64,000 nt of DNA, taken from Caulobacter sp. SL161. Lineage in GTDB: Bacteria; Pseudomonadota; Alphaproteobacteria; Caulobacterales; Caulobacteraceae. The notes beneath the pieces are model-generated. The model saw nothing but the letters and a program-made list of their open reading frames with translations, ran no database searches and was not told where the DNA came from. The stretch covers positions 3,410,001 to 3,474,000 of the forward strand of contig NZ_JAPPRA010000001.1 of the NCBI RefSeq assembly GCF_026672375.1, written 5' to 3'. Positions 19,538-28,521 of the stretch are shown here, piece after piece (position 1 is the stretch's first letter; each line of letters starts with the position of its first letter). The position numbers were made by a program, and so were the translations under genes.

Positions 19538-22414
19538 CTACCCCTTCACCACCGCCTCATAGGCCGCCCGGGCCTCGGCCTTGGCCTTGGCGAGCTTGGG
19601 CTTGAGCGACTTGAACTGGGCCACGCCACCCGCCTTGGCCAGCAGGGCCTTGAAGGCCTTGGGCTCGGCCTCGACGTCAGCGCCGTCCTCCAGCGCCACC
19701 TTGATCAGCTGCGAAAGGTCCTGCTCCAGCCGCCAGGCCGCCTCCAGTCGGCTCAACGCGCCCGGGTCGGCCAGGCCAGCCTCGCGCAGCGCCGCCAGCG
19801 CCTCGCCGGTGTTCTGTCGCAGCGGCCCGTCCGCCGCTGCATGGGCCAGTTGCATGAACTGGGCGGCGAACTCGATGTCGACAAGGCCGCCGGGGTCCAG
19901 CTTGAGGTCCCAGTCGCCCTTGCCCGGCCGCTCGCGCTCCATCAGCTGGCGCATCTCGATGACGTCGGCGACGGTCTTCTTCCACGCGCGCGGACGCCGC
20001 AGCGCCGCGGCGATCGCCCCCTCGGCCCGCACCTTGAAGTCCGGCGAGCTGGCCCACACCACCCGCGCCCGGGTCAGGGCCAGGAGCTCCCAGGTCTCGG
20101 CCTCACGCTCGTAGTAATCCTCGAAAGCCGCGAAGCTGACCGCCACGGGTCCTTTGGCGCCCGAGGGCCGCAGCTTCATGTCGACCTCGTAGAGCGCCCC
20201 CTCGCTGGTCGGCGCCGACAGGGCCGAGATCAGCCGCTGGGTGAACCGGGCGTAGAAGACCTCCGCGCTCCAGTCCTTGACGGCCGACATGGCGCGCGGA
20301 TCATCGGCGGCGTAGAGGGTCATCAGATCAAGGTCCGACTTGGCCGTCATCTCCCGCGATCCGGCCTTGCCCAGGGCCACCACCGCCACCTGACCGGGGA
20401 AGCCGCCGCCGATCCGCTCGACCTCGGCCAGGGCGGCCGGCGCCAGCCCGCCGATGATCAGGTCGGCCAGCTCGGCGAAGGCGCGGCCGATATCGCGGGC
20501 GTCGGCGGTGCCGCTCATCACCCGCACGCCGATGCGGAAGCTCTGGTCGCGGAACAGGCGACGGGCGGCGTCCATCGCCCCCTCGAAGTCCTCCGGGTCC
20601 CACGGCGCGATCGCCGGGGTCTCAATCGGTCCGAAAAAGGTCGGGTCCAGCAGGGCGTCCAGCGCAGTCGGCCGCTTGGCCATGGTGGCGGCCAGACGCG
20701 GGGCGAAGGCCATGACCTCGACGATCAGCTCGAACAGGCGCGGCTGGGCCAGGAACAGCGACTGGATCTGCACGCCCGACGACAGGCGGCTGAAGAAGTC
20801 GGAAAAGCGGTTGAAGGCCTGGTCCGGCGCGCCGGTGGCGTTGGCCGCGTCCAGGAGGCGCGGCGCCAGGCGCGTGAAGAGCTCGCGGCCCCGCTCGGTG
20901 CGGGTGGCGGCGATGTGGCCGTGGTGCCAGCCCCGGATGGTGGCGGCCACCCGCTCGGGGCTGGAAAAGCCCATCCGCTTCAGGGTGGCCAGGGTCTCGG
21001 GATCGTCCTCGACGCCGGTGAACACCAGGCTGCCGAAACGCGAGGACAGCGCCTCCTCGCCGGCGAACAGGCGGCCGTAGCGCAGGTTCACGCCTTTGAG
21101 GATCTTGCCGACCGCGGCGTCGAACACCCGAAGGTTCGCCTCGCCCCACAGGGCCGCAACCTTCTTGCGCTCGACGTCGGACTCCGGGAGCTTGTGGGTC
21201 TGGTCGTCGGCGATCATCTGGGCGCGGTGCTCCAGCGCCCGCAGATCCTTGTAGGCCTGCGTCAGCCAGGCGGCGTCCTCGGGAGTGACGTGGCCGGCGG
21301 CGGCCAGGGCCTGGAGGGCGTCCAGCGTGCGGGGGCTGCGCAGGTCCGGCTGACGCCCGCCCAGGATCAGCTGCTGGGTCTGGACGAAGAACTCGATCTC
21401 GCGGATGCCGCCGCGCCCCAGCTTCAGGTCCGCGCCCTTGGCGGTCAGGCGGTCGTCGACCTTGTAGGTGTGGATCTGGCGCTTGATCGAGTGGATGTCG
21501 GCGATGGCCGCGAAATCCAGGTTCCGACGCCAGATGAACGGCTGCAGCCCCGCGAGGAACGCCGCGCCCTCCGCCGCATCGCCGGCGGCGATCCGCGCCT
21601 TGATGTGGGCCGCCCGCTCCCAGTTCTGGCCGACGCTCTCATAGTAGTCCATGGCCGCGTCGACCGGCATGGCCGGCGGGGTCGAGGACGGGTCGGGGCG
21701 CAGGCGCAGGTCGATGCGGAACACATAGCCGTCACCGGTGCGCTCCTGCAGGATGCGGCCCAGGTGGTTGGCGATCCGCACCGCCACCGCCTGCGGCTCG
21801 TGCCCCTCGGCGACCGGCAGTTTTTCGGGCGCGTAGAAGATCGAAAAATCGATGTCGCTGGAATAGTTCAGCTCAAACGCGCCGTGCTTGCCCATGGCCA
21901 CGCAGAAGAGGCCGGGCGCGGGCCCCGCCGCCCCCTCGCCGACATGGGTCAGGGCGCCGCGCGCCACCTCCTGCCGGACTGCCTGGGCCAGGGCCGCATG
22001 CAGCACCGCGTCAGCGAACCGGGTCAGGGCGCCGGTCACCTGATCCAGGTCCCAGACGCCGCCAAGGTCGCTGATCGCGGTCAGGAGGTGCAGGTCGGCC
22101 TTCAGCTCGCGCAGGACCCGGCGCGCGGTCTCGAAATCCGGCTCGGCGGCGACGGCCTCGGCCTGGCTGAGGATCGCCGCCAGGGTCTGGTCGGGATCGC
22201 CGGCCAGGATCATCGGCAGGCGCTTGCCGTCGCGCCGCGCCAGGCCCGCCAGATAGGGCGAGGCGGCGAACACCGGCGCCAGAGCGCTCCAGGCGGCCTC
22301 GACCTTGTCCATGGCCTCGCCGACCCGCTTGGCGATGGCCTCATGCGCCCGCTCGGCCGCCTTGGCGTCGATGACGGGGCCGCAGGGGGTGGGGCGATCA
22401 GCGAGGCGAGTCAT
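19538..22414 (-). CDS. glnE: Bifunctional glutamine synthetase adenylyltransferase/deadenylylase
   Basis: A 958-residue two-headed enzyme that adds and removes AMP on glutamine synthetase in response to PII. The N-terminal nucleotidyltransferase core shows NYSSDIDFSIFY (deadenylylation half) and the C-terminal one shows SREMTAKSDLDLMTLY (adenylylation half); the linking region contains LKLGRGGIREIEF and the later LDPGGLVDIEF. ATG 22414 (MTRLADRP) is chosen; an in-frame extension of 12 codons is GC noise. In many alphaproteobacteria glnE follows degP/regulator/kinase genes; here several extra genes intervene. Confidence 0.95.
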   Translation of the reverse strand: MTRLADRPTPCGPVIDAKAAERAHEAIAKRVGEAMDKVEAAWSALAPVFAASPYLAGLARRDGKRLPMILAGDPDQTLAAILSQAEAVAAEPDFETARRVLRELKADLHLLTAISDLGGVWDLDQVTGALTRFADAVLHAALAQAVRQEVARGALTHVGEGAAGPAPGLFCVAMGKHGAFELNYSSDIDFSIFYAPEKLPVAEGHEPQAVAVRIANHLGRILQERTGDGYVFRIDLRLRPDPSSTPPAMPVDAAMDYYESVGQNWERAAHIKARIAAGDAAEGAAFLAGLQPFIWRRNLDFAAIADIHSIKRQIHTYKVDDRLTAKGADLKLGRGGIREIEFFVQTQQLILGGRQPDLRSPRTLDALQALAAAGHVTPEDAAWLTQAYKDLRALEHRAQMIADDQTHKLPESDVERKKVAALWGEANLRVFDAAVGKILKGVNLRYGRLFAGEEALSSRFGSLVFTGVEDDPETLATLKRMGFSSPERVAATIRGWHHGHIAATRTERGRELFTRLAPRLLDAANATGAPDQAFNRFSDFFSRLSSGVQIQSLFLAQPRLFELIVEVMAFAPRLAATMAKRPTALDALLDPTFFGPIETPAIAPWDPEDFEGAMDAARRLFRDQSFRIGVRVMSGTADARDIGRAFAELADLIIGGLAPAALAEVERIGGGFPGQVAVVALGKAGSREMTAKSDLDLMTLYAADDPRAMSAVKDWSAEVFYARFTQRLISALSAPTSEGALYEVDMKLRPSGAKGPVAVSFAAFEDYYEREAETWELLALTRARVVWASSPDFKVRAEGAIAAALRRPRAWKKTVADVIEMRQLMERERPGKGDWDLKLDPGGLVDIEFAAQFMQLAHAAADGPLRQNTGEALAALREAGLADPGALSRLEAAWRLEQDLSQLIKVALEDGADVEAEPKAFKALLAKAGGVAQFKSLKPKLAKAKAEARAAYEAVVKG

Positions 22415-22452
22415 GGGCGCCACGGTGGACCGCCCCCGCCCCCTCGGCAAGA

Positions 22453-23638
22453 TCAGGTGCGGCGCGGCGCCATGCGAGCGATCAGTTCGGCCACGGTCGC
22501 CACCGCCGCCTTGGCCTCGGCCATGTCGGCGACCTCGCGATCGTCGCCATAGCCATAGGCGTCAGACGCCCCGACCTGCTGGAACACGATGCCGTCCCGG
22601 CGCGGCAGCACCGAGACGTTGCAGTAGTAGAAGCCATAGCGCAGCTCGGGCTGGGGGATCAGCCAGGCGATCTGGCCGCGCACCGGGATGAGGCTGTCGT
22701 CCTTCCACAGGGCGCGGGCGCCATAGCCGGTGCAGTTGACGATCACCGGCTCCTTCAGCTCGGCCAGCTGGCTGGCCGACTGGAAGGCCCGCCGCTCGAA
22801 CCGTCCGCCCGCCAACAGGAAGTCGGTCATCAGCACATGGGCGTATTCGGTGACGTTGAACTGCAGCGAGGCGGCGCGGCGGGCGTGGGCCACGGGAAAG
22901 GGATTGTCGCGCGGCTCCAGCGTGACCGGACGCGGGGTGATGTCGCGGATGTGTTCGACCAGCTCCAGGAACTTGGGAACCCCGGGCGTGGCGGCGTGGC
23001 GCGCGGTCGGCGGGCCATCGGACAGGGTGTAGCGGTCGCTCCATTCCACCGGCGAGCCGGCAAGACCCACATAGTCCTGGAAGCGGCGGAACGAGGTCCG
23101 CGCCATGCCTTCCCACAGGGCGGCGAAGTCGGCTGCGGTCTCGCCCTCGGCGGCGATGCGCGAGTCGGGCGACCAGGTGCCGGTGGCCCGGGCAGAGCGG
23201 GTGTCGGCAAGGCGCTCGGCGGCGTAGATCGTCACCTTGGCCCCGGCCTGACGCAGCACGGTGGCGGCCGTCAAGCCAAGGGGCGCCGCAGCCGATCACC
23301 GCCACGTCGCGCGGGCCGTCGGCCAGGGCCTTGCGCGCCACGATCTCGGCCGAGCCCCACGACAGCGACCAGCCGCTGCCGCCGTGGCCGTAGTTGTGGA
23401 TCACGGTCTTGTCGCCCAGCGGTTCGACGTCAAAGCGCGGTCCGGCCTTGCGGAACGGCCGCAGGCACACCGTCACGCGGGTGATGCGATCAGCCTCGGC
23501 CCGGACCAGCGGCAGGGTCGGCCGCCGCGCGACCAAGGGTCCGCCGACGCTGGCGCAACCCGCCAGGCCGCTGGCCCCGAGACCGCTGGCGCCCAGACCC
23601 GCCAGCATCGCCCGTCGCCCTAAAGTCGCCCCGCCCAT
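22453..23638 (-). pseudogene. D-amino-acid oxidase-like flavoprotein gene with +1 frameshift
   Basis: The first frame encodes a Tat-type signal with a lipobox-like end (GRRAMLAGLGASG...GLAGC), then RKALADGPRDVAVIGCG. The second frame continues LTAATVLRQAGAKVTIYAAE and runs to the stop at 22453. Removing one base from the GGGG run at 23280-23283 restores VAVIGCGALGLTAATVL, a classic FAD-binding GxGxxG. The combined product of about 394 residues is a DAO-family oxidase that would be exported. Later family blocks are intact (NCTGYGARAL, PVRGQIAWL). Either a true recent pseudogene or a sequencing error. Confidence 0.8.
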
Positions 23639-23818
23639 CGCCCCGCCTGCCTGCAAGTTCGCTCGTCTGGGGCAGTTGAGATCTCGCGCCGCGCCGCGAC
23701 CATCCCAAGGCCGGCTTGCAGGTTCGCTTTGTTGCGGGACGCCCTGGCCTTAGGCGCCCGGCGTGGTCGGCGTAACAGTTGCGGTCAGCCCGGCGCTCGC
23801 GGCGCTTGACCTTCCGTA

Positions 23819-23830
23819 TTACAGTTGTAA
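23819..23830 (+). promoter_or_regulatory. BlaI/MecI-type operator overlapping a promoter
   Basis: TTACAGTTGTAA is a perfect palindrome and contains TACA-N2-TGTA, the core of BlaI/MecI/CopY-type operators. It lies 9 bases after a -35-like TTGACC (23806-23811) and 36 bases before the start of an M56 (BlaR1-like) peptidase gene. No blaI gene is present in this window. Confidence 0.55.
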
Positions 23831-23866
23831 CCATGACGATCAGGAAACGGCAGGAACCGCCCGACC

Positions 23867-24758
23867 ATGATCGAGCTCTTCGCCCTCGCCCTGATCCGGG
23901 CCCAGATCGCCGCCGCCGCCGCCGTGCTGCTGGTGCTGATCCTGCGGCCGTCCGCCCGCCGGCTGTTCGGCCCGCGCCGGGCCTATGCGCTGTGGGGCGT
24001 GGTTCCGGCCGCCGCCGCCGCCGCCTTCCTGCCCAGCCTGGCTGAGACGATGAACCTGGGCGCGCCCACCCAGCCGCTGGGCGCCTGGGCGCCGAAGCTG
24101 GTGGGGCTGTGGCTGGTCGGCTGCGCGATCGCCACCGCCGTCCTGGTGCTGCGCGAGCGCCTCTTCCGCCGCCGGGTTGATCAGGGCAAGGCCGGTCCCG
24201 CCGTGATGGGCGCCCTGTGGCCGCGCATCGTGCTACCCGCCGACTTCGCCCAGCGCTTCGACGCCCGCGAGCGCGACCTGATCGTCCTGCACGAGCGCAC
24301 CCATATCCAGCGCGGCGATCCGATCGCCAATCTGGTCATCGCCGGCGCCGGCGTCCTTTGCTGGTGTAATCCGATGATCGCCCTGGCCCAGCATTTCATC
24401 CGCATCGACCAGGAGCTGGCCTGCGACGCCACCGTGGTGGGCCCTGCGCTCGGACATCCGCGCCGACTACGCCCGCGCCCTGATGAAGGCCCAGATGGGC
24501 GGGAGCGTCTCGCCGCTGGCCTGCGGCTGGGCCACTCACCCTCTGATCCTGCGCGTCTCGCTGCTCAGCCGCCGCGAACCCAGCCTGCACCGCGACATCG
24601 CCGGCTTTCTGACCATGACCTTCCTGGCGATCATGGCCATGGTCGTGGTCTGGAGCGTCGCCCCACGCGGGCCCGACTATCGCGACCTGCGGCCGGGCCT
24701 GGCCCCGGAGATGGATCCCTATACGGGCGCGATCACCTGGGTGGCGGTGTCACGATAG
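23867..24758 (+). pseudogene. M56 (BlaR1-like) membrane peptidase gene with frameshift
   Basis: The first frame encodes several membrane helices and a zinc peptidase motif LHERTHIQRGD (HExxH) followed by DQELACDATVV, the signature of BlaR1/MecR1-type M56 peptidases. After the GGG at 24439-24441 the frame is lost. Removing one G continues with RALRSDIRADYARALMKAQMGGSVSPLACGW and a last membrane helix, ending at 24758. Without repair the protein runs on as unlike sequence to 24793. Repaired length is about 296 residues, and no penicillin-binding sensor domain is visible. It could be real decay or a base-calling error. Confidence 0.75.
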
Positions 24759-24789
24759 GGCCACGGATACCGACATCTAGACCTACCCA

Positions 24790-24819
24790 TTGACACAACC
24801 CAAGGAGATATCTTTAAAT
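24790..24819 (+). promoter_or_regulatory. Sigma-70-like promoter in AT-rich patch
   Basis: TTGACA (24790-24795), then 17 bases, then TTTAAA/TTAAAT (24813-24819). This is a near-consensus housekeeping promoter, rare in such GC-rich DNA, and it lies about 95 bases upstream of the envelope protein start at 24912. Confidence 0.55.
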
Positions 24820-24911
24820 AATTCCCTCAATTATTGCGCTTTATCAGATCGTCGCGAGGAGGCCGGACTCGCAATGATCCCCCCGCGCTCTGCCTGCGGA
24901 CTTCGTGCGCC

Positions 24912-25661
24912 ATGGAAGCTCCTCCCTCCAAGCCGCTGGCCAAGGCCGCTGACGACTACATCGCCATTGGCAAGAACCTGTTGGCCCTACTACGCGATCT
25001 TGTGCTGGTCGTACTCTTCCTCCTTCTGCTTCTGACACCCGACTTCGTCGGCGGGAGGTTGGCGGCGGCTGGCTTCGAGGAAGGCGACCTCATGGGCTTC
25101 AAATGGAAGCGGACCGCAACGCGGTTTGGGTCCGAGGTGGAACGTCTGAGCCAGTCATTGGTGGACGCTCAGGACCTGATTAAGCGTCAATCGGCGCAAC
25201 TGAAGGAGAACGAGAAGCAGCTCGCCGCCTTGACCTCGCATAATCCGAGCGAAGGGTCGGGCCAGCTAGAGGCGCTGAAGGCTGCGAACCAGAAGGTCAT
25301 CCAGGATGCCAGTGTGGGCGGAGAATCGATCGTTCGCGCCTTGGCTAAAGCGGCACCCGTCGTAGATCAGGCTCAAAGCCTCGCCAGCCCCGGATCCCAA
25401 TGGGCCGTCGTGTTCAGTGGCAACGCCAATCTCGAGGGCGGCCAATATGAGCAAGGCCTAGTGGCGCGCAAGTGGCAGGTCGAGGGCGCCGACATCTATT
25501 ACCGCGCGGGCTCGTACCGGGTGGTGAAGCGCACCGATAACCGGGAGGAAGCCGTACAGATCGCCAACACGATCAGTTCGCGCTATCCCGACGCTTACGT
25601 GGTGAATTTCAAAACTTGGTGCGCCAAGCCGACCTCCAAGGACAACTACTACACCTGCTAG
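24912..25661 (+). CDS. Single-pass membrane protein with coiled coil and SPOR-like C-terminus
   Basis: A 249-residue protein. After a short cytosolic start there is a strong membrane helix (about 22-40, LLALLRDLVLVVLFLLLLLTPDFV), a helical coiled-coil-like stretch (FGSEVERLSQSLVDAQDLIKRQSAQLKENEKQL, about 72-105), and a C-terminal domain (QWAVVFSGN...GSYRVVKRTDNREEAVQIANTIS) with the look of a SPOR-type alpha/beta fold. ATG 24912 starts just before the helix; a TTG at 24834 is an alternative. Its lower GC and strong promoter differ from its neighbours, hinting at acquisition. Function unknown. Confidence 0.7.
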   Translation: MEAPPSKPLAKAADDYIAIGKNLLALLRDLVLVVLFLLLLLTPDFVGGRLAAAGFEEGDLMGFKWKRTATRFGSEVERLSQSLVDAQDLIKRQSAQLKENEKQLAALTSHNPSEGSGQLEALKAANQKVIQDASVGGESIVRALAKAAPVVDQAQSLASPGSQWAVVFSGNANLEGGQYEQGLVARKWQVEGADIYYRAGSYRVVKRTDNREEAVQIANTISSRYPDAYVVNFKTWCAKPTSKDNYYTC

Positions 25662-25668
25662 CAACCCC

Positions 25669-27075
25669 CTACTCCACCCGCGGCAGCACCAGCGCCACGC
25701 GCAGGCCCGGGCCCATGCCGTTGTACTCGCCGGGCCCTTCCGACAGTTCCAGGCGGCCGCCGTGCGAGGCCGCCACGGCGCTGACCAGCGACAGGCCAAG
25801 GCCCGCGCCCGGTTCGCTGCGGCTGTTTTCCAGGCGCACGAAGCGCTGGACCACGCGGGGGCGATCGGCCTCGGGCACGCCGGGGCCGGTGTCGGTGACC
25901 GAGAACTCCAGCTCCTCCGACGAGGTGCGGCGCGCGCGCAGCATGATCGCTCCGCCCTCGGGCGTGTACTTGATGGCGTTGTCGAGAATGTTGGCCAGGG
26001 CCTGGGCCAGGAACTCGCGATTGCCCTTGATGACCAGGGCCGGCGTGATCTCGGCCTTGAAGTCCAGACCCTTGTCCTCGCAGGACAGCTCGTAGAGCTC
26101 GGCCATGTCGCCGGCCAGCTCCGAGGCGTCGAACTGCCGCTGGTCCGGGGCCGAACCGGCCGCCTGCAGGCGGGCGATGGCCAGCACGGCGTTGAAGGTC
26201 TTGAGCACACCGTCGGCGTCCTGCAGGGCCGTCTCCAGGGCCGCGACGGGGTCGCCCTTGCCGTTCTCGGCGTCGATCAGCGCCACCTCCATGCGGGCGC
26301 GCAGGCGGGTCAGCGGCGAGCGCAGGTCGTGGGCGATGGCGTCGCCCGCGTGGCGCAGGCCGCCCATCAGACGCTCGATCCGGTCGAGCATGTCATTGAG
26401 GCCCTCGGCCAGCTCGTCATACTCATCGCGCGTGCCCCGCACCCGGGCGCGGGCGTGCAGATCACCGCCGCGCACGGCGTTGACCACGTCCACCAGGCCC
26501 TGCATCGAGCGGCTGACATTGCGGCTGATCAGCACCCCGCCGGCCATGCCCAGCAGGATCACCAGCGCCCCCGCGCCCCACAGCGCCCGGACGATCTTGC
26601 GGACATAGGCTTCGGAGGCGTCGACATCGGCGCCGACGAACAGGATCTCGCCATTGTCCAGCCGCTGCTGCACGCCGCGCGCGGCGGCCTTGACCTCAGC
26701 CCCATCGAGATCGGTCTCGGTGACCTTGAAGCTGGCCCATTCGGGCCCGTCGCCGGTGAAACCCGAGACCGGCGACTCCTCGATCGAACCGGAGATCCGC
26801 TTGCCGTCCTTGTCGGCCAGGAAATAGAGGAACGGCCGCTCGCTGGTGGCCCGCTCGACGATGGTCTGGTTCAGCGCGTCGACGCCGCCCTGGCGATAGG
26901 CCGCCTCCAGGCTCTCGAACTCGCGGCTGATTTCGGCCTGGGCGCGGCGGTTCACCTCGCCGGCCGTGGCCACATAGATGTAGCCCAGAAAGGCGCTGGC
27001 GGCCGCCGCGAACAGGGCCAGGAACAGCAGGGTCAGCCGGAACGGCGTGGTGCGGAGAAGGCGCGGCAGACGCAT
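25669..27075 (-). CDS. Membrane sensor histidine kinase
   Basis: A 468-residue two-component kinase. Two membrane helices (about 12-34 and 164-186) flank a periplasmic sensor domain; a HAMP-like region follows, then the phospho-acceptor His249 (AIAHDLRSPLTRLRARME), N-box ANILDNAIKYTPEG, and G-boxes DTGPGVP and GAGLGLSLV. Its partner is presumably the OmpR-type regulator at 27659-28330, from which it is separated by a toxin-antitoxin pair. The kinase start lies 7 bases downstream of the toxin stop, so the four genes may share a transcript. Confidence 0.93.
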   Translation of the reverse strand: MRLPRLLRTTPFRLTLLFLALFAAAASAFLGYIYVATAGEVNRRAQAEISREFESLEAAYRQGGVDALNQTIVERATSERPFLYFLADKDGKRISGSIEESPVSGFTGDGPEWASFKVTETDLDGAEVKAAARGVQQRLDNGEILFVGADVDASEAYVRKIVRALWGAGALVILLGMAGGVLISRNVSRSMQGLVDVVNAVRGGDLHARARVRGTRDEYDELAEGLNDMLDRIERLMGGLRHAGDAIAHDLRSPLTRLRARMEVALIDAENGKGDPVAALETALQDADGVLKTFNAVLAIARLQAAGSAPDQRQFDASELAGDMAELYELSCEDKGLDFKAEITPALVIKGNREFLAQALANILDNAIKYTPEGGAIMLRARRTSSEELEFSVTDTGPGVPEADRPRVVQRFVRLENSRSEPGAGLGLSLVSAVAASHGGRLELSEGPGEYNGMGPGLRVALVLPRVE

Positions 27076-27081
27076 GGTGCT

Positions 27082-27390
27082 TCAGGATTTTCCCCGTAAG
27101 GTCGAACCGAGATCACGGCGGCCGTCGACAATCCGCATCACGCGCACGTCATCACCCACCAGCTTGTAGACGATTGTCCAGGGCGACACGGGAAAGGTCA
27201 TGATCTGGTGCCCCTCCAGATCAGCGCGTTGTCGCCCCAGTCTTGGAAAATCGCCAAGACGAGCCATGGCGGCTTCCAGTCGCCTCAACTGAGCCACGGC
27301 GACCTCCACACCATTGTTGAGGCAAATCCCGACAAAGATACCGTCAAGATCGCGCGCGACCCTTCTCGCCCTGAAGACTCTCCCCGTCAC
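27082..27390 (-). CDS. RelE/ParE-superfamily toxin
   Basis: A 102-residue basic protein with the RelE/ParE shape: FRARRVARDLDGIFVGICLNNGVEVAVAQLRRLEAAMARLGDFPRLG, then the C-terminal strand set HQIMTFPVSPWTIVYKLVGDDVRVMRIVDGRRDL. ParE-type members poison gyrase while RelE-type members cut mRNA; the sequence alone does not decide, though the P-R-L-G and I-V-Y-K-L layout favours ParE. It is encoded 8 bases after the antitoxin gene. Confidence 0.8.
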   Translation of the reverse strand: MTGRVFRARRVARDLDGIFVGICLNNGVEVAVAQLRRLEAAMARLGDFPRLGRQRADLEGHQIMTFPVSPWTIVYKLVGDDVRVMRIVDGRRDLGSTLRGKS

Positions 27391-27398
27391 GTTCGGGA

Positions 27399-27626
27399 TC
27401 AGGGCTTGTGGTTGAGCCTGCGGATTCCTTCCGCAATGATCTCGTCAAAGCTGCGCTCGTCGTATTCGCCCCGATCGAATTCGGCTTGCGCTTCATCCAA
27501 CGAGGCCACCAACGCATCGCGGTTGCGCTCTAGCCACGCGTCGAACTGAGCCTCGCAATCAGCCTCCGACATCAAGTCGTCAAAAGCGCCATCCGGTTGC
27601 ACTGAGGGCTTGGCAGGCTTGTTCAT
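27399..27626 (-). CDS. Antitoxin partner of RelE/ParE toxin
   Basis: A 75-residue acidic protein (many Asp/Glu, for example DDLMSEADCEAQFDAWLERN and AEFDRGEYDERSFDEIIAEGIRRL) directly upstream of the toxin gene. Size, charge and position are those of a type II antitoxin. A C-terminal helix (ERSFDEIIAEGIRRL) probably grips the toxin; no clear DNA-binding domain is seen. Confidence 0.72.
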   Translation of the reverse strand: MNKPAKPSVQPDGAFDDLMSEADCEAQFDAWLERNRDALVASLDEAQAEFDRGEYDERSFDEIIAEGIRRLNHKP

Positions 27627-27658
27627 GATCTGATCCTACCACGCCGGCGGCGGCTCGC

Positions 27659-28330
27659 CTACGGATCCAGCCGGTAGCCGGCGCCGCGCACCGTCTGCAG
27701 CATGGCCCGGTCGAAGCCCTTGTCGATCTTGCTGCGCAGGCGCGAGATGTGCACGTCGATGACGTTGGTCTGCGGATCGAAGTGATACTCCCAGACCTTC
27801 TCCAGCAGCATGGTGCGGGTCACCGACTGGCCGGCGTGGCGCATCATGAACTCCAGCAGCTGGAACTCGCGCGGCTGCAGGTCGATCTCCTTGCCCTGGC
27901 GATGGACCGTGCGGTTGATCAGGTTCATTTCGAGCTCGCCCACCTTCAGGGTGGTGGCGACCGCGCCTGTTTCGCGGCGGCGCGACAGGGCCTCGACGCG
28001 GGCCATCAGCTCGGGGAAGGCGTAGGGCTTGACCAGATAGTCGTCGGCGCCGGCCTTCAGGCCGACCACGCGGTCATTGACCTCGCCCAGGGCCGACAGG
28101 AACAGCACCGGCGTCTGGTCGCCTTCGCGACGCAGGGTCTCGACCACGGTCACGCCGTCCATCTTGGGCATCATCCGGTCGACGACCAGCACGTCCCAGC
28201 CGCCCTTCTGGGCCTCGGCCAGGCCCGCCTCGCCGTCCGGCGCGTGAGCGACGTCGTAGCCGGCTTCCTTCAGCCCGTGCGCCATGGCGCCGGCGGCTTC
28301 CAGATCGTCCTCGATAATCAGAATGCGCAT
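27659..28330 (-). CDS. OmpR/PhoB-family response regulator
   Basis: A 223-residue regulator. The receiver domain has IIEDD, phospho-acceptor Asp51 (VLVVDRMMPK) and Lys near residue 101 (YLVKPYAFPE). The winged-helix output domain occupies about residues 125-221 (LQPREFQLLEFMMRHAGQSVTRTMLLEKVW, VIDVHISRLRSKID, VRGAGYRLDP). It follows degP (separated by a terminator) and precedes the antitoxin/toxin/kinase genes. It probably pairs with the kinase at 25669-27075. Confidence 0.93.
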   Translation of the reverse strand: MRILIIEDDLEAAGAMAHGLKEAGYDVAHAPDGEAGLAEAQKGGWDVLVVDRMMPKMDGVTVVETLRREGDQTPVLFLSALGEVNDRVVGLKAGADDYLVKPYAFPELMARVEALSRRRETGAVATTLKVGELEMNLINRTVHRQGKEIDLQPREFQLLEFMMRHAGQSVTRTMLLEKVWEYHFDPQTNVIDVHISRLRSKIDKGFDRAMLQTVRGAGYRLDP

Positions 28331-28468
28331 CGCAAAAGCCCCTCATGCGCCAGACGCGGTGGTGGAACCTTGGACGTTCCCCCGATTCCGCGCATCACGC
28401 GATAGTCGTCAGGGTTGATAGCGTTTTCGACGACCGCCGTAACTTAAACCTTGGACAGGTACGAAAAA

Positions 28469-28497
28469 GCCCCGCCCAGGACAGTCCTGGGCGGGGC
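28469..28497 (-). terminator. Intrinsic terminator of degP
   Basis: A 13-bp perfect stem GCCCCGCCCAGGA / TCCTGGGCGGGGC with a 3-base loop, followed on the minus strand by TTTTTCG. It lies 25 bases after the degP stop and insulates the response regulator gene. Confidence 0.88.
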
Positions 28498-28521
28498 CAT
28501 TTCGTTGGAAGACGGATCCGC

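Noticed and set aside
23833..23870. Truncated blaI start (ATG at 23833)
   Set aside because: The short frame does not resemble a BlaI helix-turn-helix and is out of frame with the M56 gene.
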